DNA of 10,406 nucleotides, taken from Chroococcidiopsidaceae cyanobacterium CP_BM_RX_35. GTDB lineage: Bacteria; Cyanobacteriota; Cyanobacteriia; Cyanobacteriales; Chroococcidiopsidaceae. This document shows positions 6,068 through 10,406 of this stretch, piece by piece. The position numbers and the translations under genes are program-made. Location: NCBI GenBank assembly GCA_019242465.1, contig JAFAVL010000630.1, forward strand, positions 1 through 10,406, read 5' to 3'. The notes under the pieces were generated by a model, which searched no databases, was not told the DNA's origin, and worked only from the letters and a program-made list of their open reading frames with translations. Every line of letters begins with the position of its first letter. The first letter of the stretch is position 1.

Positions 6068-7327
6068 ATGCCAGACCCCAAGAGTGTTCCCAGGCATATT
6101 GTTCTGACATCTCATCCCAGTCAGTTTGGTCCTAAGCCGATTTCAATTGTATGGGGAGAAAAAGACCCCCAGAAACGCGGTCCTATTATTGCCACGTTGA
6201 CTAACACTGCGCATCGGAATGTTATTGGCACCCACTCTGGCAGTTATGCAATTTATCGGGCTCTAGCAGTAGCTAGCGGCACTTTGCAGTCAGATCATCG
6301 AGCTGACCTCACTAATACTGCGCCAGTGGAACATATTGGACCACATCCTAGCTGGGCAATACCCGAGAAGATTGTTTCCCTCGATCCGTTTGGTGCTGTA
6401 GTAGGTGAGGTGTTTGCCTCTTACTACGAGCAAGGGTATGATATCAGACCAACAATTGCAATTACGAAGGCACATATTAATCTGCCAGAGCTGCAAGACG
6501 CGGTGGAGAAAGGGCGATTGCCAATTGATGGTAAGGTTCTGAAGCCAGGCGGCGATTTAGTTGTTACTAAGGCAGCGATTGAGCCAGTCTGGTATTTGCC
6601 AGGAATTGCGAGACGATTCAGGATTACTGAAGGTGAGTTGCGCCGCTCGTTGTTTGAACAGACGGGAGGGATGTTTCCTGAGTTGGTGACTCGCTCAGAT
6701 TTGGAGGTATTTCTACCGCCGATTGGGGGTATCACAGTTTATATATTGGGCGATTTAGCCGCAATTACTGATCCGGAAAAGCCTTTAGCAGTAAGGGTCC
6801 ACGACGAATGTAACGGTTCTGATGTATTTGGGAGTGATATTTGTACTTGCCGTCCCTATTTGGTGCATGGGATTGAAGTGTGTGTCCAAATGGCACAGCT
6901 AGGGGGTGCAGGTGTCGTTGTTTATTGCCGCAAAGAGGGTCGGGCGTTGGGAGAAGTAACGAAGTTCTTGGTTTACAATGCTCGCAAACGTCAGTTAGGG
7001 GGCGATCGCGCTGATGCCTACTTCTCACGGACTGAATGTGTGGCGGGAGCGCAGGATATGCGGTTTCAGGAATTGATGCCGGATGTGCTGCATTGGCTCG
7101 GTATAACTCGAATTGACCGTCTGGTTTCGATGAGTCATTTGAAGTATGAGGCAATTGTGCAGTCTGGGATTGAAGTTGTGCAGCGGGTGCCGATTCCAGA
7201 GGAGCTGATTCCACAGGATGCCCAAGTGGAAATTGAGGCGAAGAAGGCGGCTGGTTATTATACGGAGGGTGAGGTGCCTTCTTTGGAGGAACTGGCTGAG
7301 GTTAAGGGGCGGGGTTTAGTGGAGTGA
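6068..7327 (+). CDS. URC1: URC1-type GTP cyclohydrolase II-like uracil-degradation protein
   Basis: The 419-residue protein joins a long N-terminal region (about 1-235) to a RibA-like domain (about 236-375). The N-terminal part carries THSGSYAIYRALAVASG (55-71), LDPFGA, RPTIAITKAHINLP and EQTGGMFPELVTR, which I know from URC1 proteins and not from riboflavin-pathway RibA. The RibA-like part keeps the zinc ligands Cys248, Cys259 and Cys261 in HDECNGSDVFGSDICTC, the YCRKEGRALG loop (286-295) and a Tyr303 aligned with the RibA catalytic tyrosine. The RibA segment TNNPKK is replaced by SMSHLKY (354-360). In Lachancea kluyveri URC1 is needed to use uracil as a nitrogen source; the substrate is thought to be a uracil nucleotide derivative, not GTP. 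The neighbours URC4 and upp make this role far more likely than flavin synthesis. Automated annotation would probably call it GTP cyclohydrolase II. No Shine-Dalgarno sequence precedes the ATG. Confidence 0.9.
   Translation: MPDPKSVPRHIVLTSHPSQFGPKPISIVWGEKDPQKRGPIIATLTNTAHRNVIGTHSGSYAIYRALAVASGTLQSDHRADLTNTAPVEHIGPHPSWAIPEKIVSLDPFGAVVGEVFASYYEQGYDIRPTIAITKAHINLPELQDAVEKGRLPIDGKVLKPGGDLVVTKAAIEPVWYLPGIARRFRITEGELRRSLFEQTGGMFPELVTRSDLEVFLPPIGGITVYILGDLAAITDPEKPLAVRVHDECNGSDVFGSDICTCRPYLVHGIEVCVQMAQLGGAGVVVYCRKEGRALGEVTKFLVYNARKRQLGGDRADAYFSRTECVAGAQDMRFQELMPDVLHWLGITRIDRLVSMSHLKYEAIVQSGIEVVQRVPIPEELIPQDAQVEIEAKKAAGYYTEGEVPSLEELAEVKGRGLVE
7002..7009. repeat. HIP1 octamer
   Basis: GCGATCGC inside the RibA-like domain of URC1. 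Confidence 0.85.
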
Positions 7328-7340
7328 GTGAGGAGAGACG

Positions 7341-7394
7341 AACCGCAGAGACGCAGAGGGCGCGGAGGGAAGAGGAGGAGGAGAGGGAGAGAGA
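7341..7394 (+). repeat. Purine-rich dispersed-type repeat in the URC1-URC4 junction
   Basis: Between the URC1 stop (7325-7327) and the URC4 ATG (7396) lies a run with almost no pyrimidines. It begins AACCGCAGAGACGCAGAGGG and decays into GAGGAGGAGAGGGAGAGAGA. The units CGCAGAG (7344-7350), CGCAGAG (7352-7358) and CGCGGAG (7361-7367) repeat with a period of eight to nine bases. From memory, AACCGCAGAGACGCAGAGG-type elements are scattered between genes in many cyanobacterial genomes. Translated in the URC4 frame from a GTG at 7324 it would give a run of Glu and Arg unrelated to DUF1688. The purine tail directly before the ATG may serve as the ribosome binding site. Confidence 0.65.
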
Positions 7395-7395
7395 T

Positions 7396-8616
7396 ATGGT
7401 TGGGTTTCTTCGCTCTCCGGTTGCGATTCGGGAGTGCTGTGGTCGGTTGTTTGATTTGGCTTGTGCTGATAGATTGAGGTATTTTGGCTGTGATTTGAGT
7501 CGGTTGGGTGAGGTGGCGGGTTATGTGGTTGGGGTGATGCGGGATCAGTACCCGGATTTGCAAGTCCCGTTTCACAGTCGTTGGCGGCATTTTGAGGCTG
7601 GGGGGGTGCTACGGCTGAATCGGTTGGCTGGGCTGCTGGCAGATCTGACGCTGGTGGAGAGGGCTCGGGCGAAGTTTGATTTGGTGGTTGTTAGTGTGCT
7701 GCTGGATGCTGGTGCGGGTGAGCTGTGGCAGTATTCTGAACCAGGCACTGCTCAGGTGTTCCGTCGCTCAGAAGGGCTGGCTGTGGCAAGCTTTTGGATG
7801 TTTTGTCAGGGGGGTTTTTCTGGCGATCGAGGCTTGCGAGTAGATGCCTATGGACTGCAAGGTCTGACGGAGGAGGTGTTGGCATCTGGGTTTCAGGTGA
7901 ATTTAGAAAATCCGCTGGTGGGGTTGGCTGGGCGGTTAGAGTTGCTGCAACGGTTAGGGCGATCGCTACTCGCGTCACCTCAGTTGTTTGGATCTGAAAA
8001 CCCTCGTCCAGGTCATTTGGTCGATTACCTCCTACAACAGTCTAGTCATGGGCAGTTAGCAGCGGAAAAGGTGTTGAGTGTGGTTTTGGAGGGATTGGGG
8101 GATATTTGGCCTGGACGGTTGGAAATTGCTGGGGTGAATCTGGGCGATGTCTGGTATCATTCTGCCCTTACACCTAGGGATGGAGAGTCTTTGATGTCAG
8201 GGAGCTTGGTACCATTCCATAAGCTCTCCCAGTGGCTCACCTACTCTTTATTGGAGCCACTGCAGGAACTCGGTTTAGAAATCACTGGTCTTGATGCTCT
8301 AACTGGATTACCTGAGTATCGCAACGGCGGTCTATGCTTAGACTTAGGGCTGTTGCAAGTTAAACATTCAGATGTATTGCAGCATCGTCACTCAATTGGT
8401 TCAGAGGTTATTGTCGAGTGGCGAGCCTTAACAGTGATTCTCCTGGATCGGATCGCGGCAGCAGTGCGCGAACAACTAGGTATGAGTGCTGAGAAACTAC
8501 CACTGGTTAAGGTCCTACAAGGGGGAACCTGGAGTGCTGGGCGACGAATCGCAGCTCAACTCAGAGCTGGAGGCGTACCGCCAATTCAAATCGAAAGCGA
8601 CGGCACAGTATTTTGA
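7396..8616 (+). CDS. URC4: URC4, DUF1688 uracil-degradation protein
   Basis: The 406-residue protein is a full-length DUF1688 family member. Conserved blocks in order: [13 protein letters not shown] (7-19), [20 protein letters not shown] (51-70), [15 protein letters not shown] (99-113), [11 protein letters not shown] (123-133), LRVDAYGL (147-154), NPLVGLAGR (172-180), IWPGR (237-241), LGDVWYH (249-255), [15 protein letters not shown] (271-285), [12 protein letters not shown] (302-313), [12 protein letters not shown] (341-352) and [10 protein letters not shown] (374-383), ending SDGTVF. In Lachancea kluyveri URC4 is required for uracil degradation; its reaction is unknown to me. I start it at ATG 7396, not at the overlapping GTG 7324, because the extra 24 codons are repeat DNA and the family begins near SPVAIRE. 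The first half uses a very G-rich coding strand, including runs of seven (7600-7606) and six (7809-7814) G; after about 8150 composition is ordinary. It has no signal peptide and is cytoplasmic. Confidence 0.92.
   Translation: MVGFLRSPVAIRECCGRLFDLACADRLRYFGCDLSRLGEVAGYVVGVMRDQYPDLQVPFHSRWRHFEAGGVLRLNRLAGLLADLTLVERARAKFDLVVVSVLLDAGAGELWQYSEPGTAQVFRRSEGLAVASFWMFCQGGFSGDRGLRVDAYGLQGLTEEVLASGFQVNLENPLVGLAGRLELLQRLGRSLLASPQLFGSENPRPGHLVDYLLQQSSHGQLAAEKVLSVVLEGLGDIWPGRLEIAGVNLGDVWYHSALTPRDGESLMSGSLVPFHKLSQWLTYSLLEPLQELGLEITGLDALTGLPEYRNGGLCLDLGLLQVKHSDVLQHRHSIGSEVIVEWRALTVILLDRIAAAVREQLGMSAEKLPLVKVLQGGTWSAGRRIAAQLRAGGVPPIQIESDGTVF
7959..7966. repeat. HIP1 octamer
   Basis: GCGATCGC inside URC4. 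Confidence 0.85.
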
Positions 8617-8624
8617 GATTAAAT

Positions 8625-9260
8625 ATGCCAGCTGAAGTTAACATCATTGAACATCCTTTGATTCAGCACAAGCTGACACTGATGCGAAAAGCCGAAACTA
8701 GTACGGCAAAATTTCGCTCACTCCTGAAAGAGATTAGCCTGCTGTTGGCATACGAAGTCACACGAGACTTGCCGCTCAAGTATGAACCAATTAAGACCCC
8801 ATTAGCGCCGATGAACGCCCCAATGTTGGCTCCTGATAAGAAGCTGGTGATTGTTTCCATCCTCCGAGCTGGTCAGGGAATTTTGGATGGCATGTTAGAA
8901 CTGATGCCATCAGCACGGGTAGGGCACATTGGTTTGTATCGCGATCCTAAAACACTCATCGCAATCGAGTATTATTTCAAAGTGCCATACGATGTGGACA
9001 AGCGCAATATGTTAGTGGTCGATCCGATGCTGGCAACTGGCAACTCAGCTGTAGCAGCGATCGATCGACTCAAACAGACTAATCCCCTATCGCTGAAGTT
9101 TATCTGTTTGCTTGCTGCTCCAGAAGGAATTAAGCATTTCCATGAACAACACCCAGATGTACCGATTTATACAGCAGCGGTGGATGAGCAACTGGATGAG
9201 CACGGCTATATTCTTCCAGGGTTAGGGGATGCAGGCGATCGCCTATTTGGCACAAGATAA
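8625..9260 (+). CDS. upp: Uracil phosphoribosyltransferase
   Basis: The 211-residue enzyme converts uracil and PRPP to UMP and pyrophosphate in the cytoplasm. The PRPP-binding loop [12 protein letters not shown] (131-142) and the uracil-binding C-terminus [17 protein letters not shown] (194-210) are intact, as is SILRAGQGI (78-86); length is normal for the family. As third gene of the URC cluster it corresponds to URC6 of Lachancea kluyveri, where phosphoribosylation of uracil is the entry step of the degradation route. It may also serve ordinary pyrimidine salvage. I chose ATG 8625, eight bases past the URC4 stop, with a weak GAG seven bases upstream. A TTG at 8613 would overlap URC4 and add MRLN; translational coupling from that site is possible but less likely. 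The stop lies six bases from the end of the convergent hydrolase gene, so no terminator fits between them. Confidence 0.96.
   Translation: MPAEVNIIEHPLIQHKLTLMRKAETSTAKFRSLLKEISLLLAYEVTRDLPLKYEPIKTPLAPMNAPMLAPDKKLVIVSILRAGQGILDGMLELMPSARVGHIGLYRDPKTLIAIEYYFKVPYDVDKRNMLVVDPMLATGNSAVAAIDRLKQTNPLSLKFICLLAAPEGIKHFHEQHPDVPIYTAAVDEQLDEHGYILPGLGDAGDRLFGTR
9235..9242. repeat. HIP1 octamer
   Basis: GCGATCGC near the 3' end of upp, embedded in the 10-base palindrome GGCGATCGCC. Confidence 0.85.
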
Positions 9261-9266
9261 ATGTAT

Positions 9267-10406
9267 CTATTGAGGCGTGTCGAAGATTTTTAAGAGTACC
9301 TGTCTATAGATTTCTATCCCTGCTGCATTCAGGTGAACACCATCTACAGTTAAATTTTCCTTCAACGCCCGGTCCTTAAATAAAGGTTGGATGCCTGATG
9401 CTGCAACTGGTACATTCCCTGTAGCCGCGACTTGACGAATCAAAGCGTTAATTTCCTCCACTCGCGGGATTGGACCTGCTAATATTGGATTTTGACTAGC
9501 AGCAACAGTTGAGTAAAAAGCCGGAATTAAAACGACTTGTTTAGCCCCTAATGATTGTACCAGTGTAATCGTTTCGTTCATTTTCTTCACAAATAGAGCA
9601 TCGCTAGTGCCATACAAAGCATCATTTGTTCCAATAGCGATAATTGCTTTTTGGCATTTTACTTTTGCTGAGTTCAGAGTTTTTAATTGTTCGACTAATG
9701 AAACCGTGCTCATTCCCGGTAGCGCAAAGTTATAGGTTTGCATTCCCAGGGTATTGCCAAGACCAGAAGAAATAGAATCACCAAATAAGCAGCCACTATA
9801 TTGCTTAGTTTGGGTATCGATATCTTGATAGGTAACAGCTAGTTGCCACCAAGGTGCTGAGCTGAGGTTATTGTTAAATAGCTGTTGGGATGAGGTAGCT
9901 GTAGGGCGATTTCCTCCTTCAGACTGCCGTACAGATTTTGCCCTGTCATTTGAGTTTTGACCACCAAAAATGAAAGCAATTAATTCTGGAACTTGACCCA
10001 CATCAATTGTTATTCGTTGACTGGGATAAGCTTCTAGCAAACTGATGACACTTAGACCGCCACCTGGGGTGATGGTTCCTAGAATCGAAGCGGCTCGTAA
10101 AGCTTGAACTCCTGCATAATCGCGACGCTTATTTACCTCGGTAGCTTTAGACAGAATTTTTTTACCCAATCCTGTATCTAGCACCTTATCCAAAGTGACA
10201 ATATTAAGGGGAAGCTTAACTTGGAGAATCTGTTGTACAGCAACTCGCTCCTCAGGACTAAGAAAGCCTAGTAACTGCTTAAGAGTCGAAGAAGCCTTTT
10301 GCGTTTCAGCATAGGTACGTAAATCTTTAACAGGAAGTGATTCCTCAAATATTGAATATCTAAAGGCGATCTCCTCTGCTGCAAAGTTAGGAGGCGCAGT
10401 AAAAAT
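9267..10406 (-). CDS. DUF1400-SGNH hydrolase, 5' end outside the window
   Basis: The minus-strand frame stays open to the right edge and gives 379 residues of the C-terminal part. Numbering from the edge, residues of about 9-150 match the helical, cyanobacterial DUF1400 region: AAEEIAFRYSIFEESLPVKD near the start, then LLGFLSPEERVAVQQIL and YPSQRITIDVGQV. After a Ser/Asn/Gln-rich linker (about 150-185) comes an SGNH/GDSL hydrolase domain with GDSIS (Ser211, block I), ALPG (228-231, block II), GTND (Asn261, block III) and DGVH (Asp355 and His358, block V). The catalytic triad and oxyanion residues all appear present, so an esterase or lipase-like activity is likely; the substrate is unknown. 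DUF1400 proteins usually carry a signal peptide, so export is probable. A TTG at 10193 is not the start, because clear family sequence continues upstream of it. It is convergent with upp, with a six-base gap. Confidence 0.85.
   Translation of the reverse strand: MFTAPPNFAAEEIAFRYSIFEESLPVKDLRTYAETQKASSTLKQLLGFLSPEERVAVQQILQVKLPLNIVTLDKVLDTGLGKKILSKATEVNKRRDYAGVQALRAASILGTITPGGGLSVISLLEAYPSQRITIDVGQVPELIAFIFGGQNSNDRAKSVRQSEGGNRPTATSSQQLFNNNLSSAPWWQLAVTYQDIDTQTKQYSGCLFGDSISSGLGNTLGMQTYNFALPGMSTVSLVEQLKTLNSAKVKCQKAIIAIGTNDALYGTSDALFVKKMNETITLVQSLGAKQVVLIPAFYSTVAASQNPILAGPIPRVEEINALIRQVAATGNVPVAASGIQPLFKDRALKENLTVDGVHLNAAGIEIYRQVLLKIFDTPQ

Noticed and set aside
6068..7327. RibA, riboflavin GTP cyclohydrolase II
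   Set aside because: The long URC1-type N-terminal region, altered RibA motifs and the URC4-upp neighbours fit uracil degradation better.
7324..7395. GTG start giving URC4 a 24-residue Glu/Arg-rich extension
   Set aside because: The bases are a purine-rich repeat and DUF1688 homology begins after ATG 7396.
6424..7590. Several minus-strand frames of 66 to 149 codons antisense to URC1 and URC4
   Set aside because: They are shadows of well-conserved plus-strand genes and show no recognisable protein features.
8613..8624. TTG start of upp overlapping the URC4 stop
   Set aside because: ATG 8625 gives the normal length; the extra MRLN adds nothing known from the family.
10191..10193. TTG as start of the SGNH hydrolase
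   Set aside because: Family-like DUF1400 sequence continues in frame for 71 more residues to the window edge.
1..10406. CRISPR array, tRNA, insertion sequence or prophage
   Set aside because: No regularly spaced repeats, cloverleaf sequence, transposase or phage protein could be seen on either strand.

Overview
The window looks like chromosomal DNA from a cyanobacterium. Four copies of the HIP1 octamer GCGATCGC lie inside genes, and the gene families are typical of the group: a DUF1400-SGNH hydrolase, a VIT1-like metal transporter, a secreted NTF2-like protein and a GAF-domain sensor. I see no tRNA, rRNA, CRISPR array, insertion sequence or phage gene.

Left part (1-2949, mostly minus strand). 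The left edge cuts the N-terminus of a GAF-domain signalling protein. After a 343-base gap comes a two-gene minus-strand unit. A secreted NTF2-like protein (2068-2949) is followed 28 bases later by a glutathione reductase (687-2039). The reductase keeps the redox disulfide and the glutathione-site residues, but the positions that normally grip the NADPH phosphate are changed, including an Asp where NADH enzymes carry an acidic residue.

Middle (3036-5846). murG reads rightward and overlaps by 30 bases, tail to tail, with a VIT1/CCC1-type Fe/Mn transporter. Every metal-binding residue I recall from the plant VIT1 structure is present at a constant offset. A 12-base perfect inverted repeat lies 48 bases upstream of the transporter start. 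A 555-base AT-rich gap follows. It contains a good sigma70-like promoter on the plus strand with no gene behind it. A small three-repeat TPR protein on the minus strand ends this part.

Right part (6068-9260) is the most interesting. Three plus-strand genes encode a GTP cyclohydrolase II-like protein (URC1), a DUF1688 protein (URC4) and uracil phosphoribosyltransferase (URC6/upp). These are the core of the URC uracil-degradation route first defined genetically in the yeast Lachancea kluyveri. Here they form a compact bacterial operon. Uracil would be converted to UMP by Upp, and the URC1 and URC4 proteins would act in later ring-opening steps that release usable nitrogen. The chemistry of URC4 is, to my knowledge, not settled. 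A purine-rich dispersed-type repeat sits exactly in the URC1-URC4 junction and creates a false N-terminal extension of URC4. The 5' half of URC4 is strikingly G-rich on the coding strand.

The right edge cuts a minus-strand DUF1400-SGNH hydrolase, which ends six bases from the upp stop. Its frame stays open to the window edge, so its true start and probable signal peptide lie outside.
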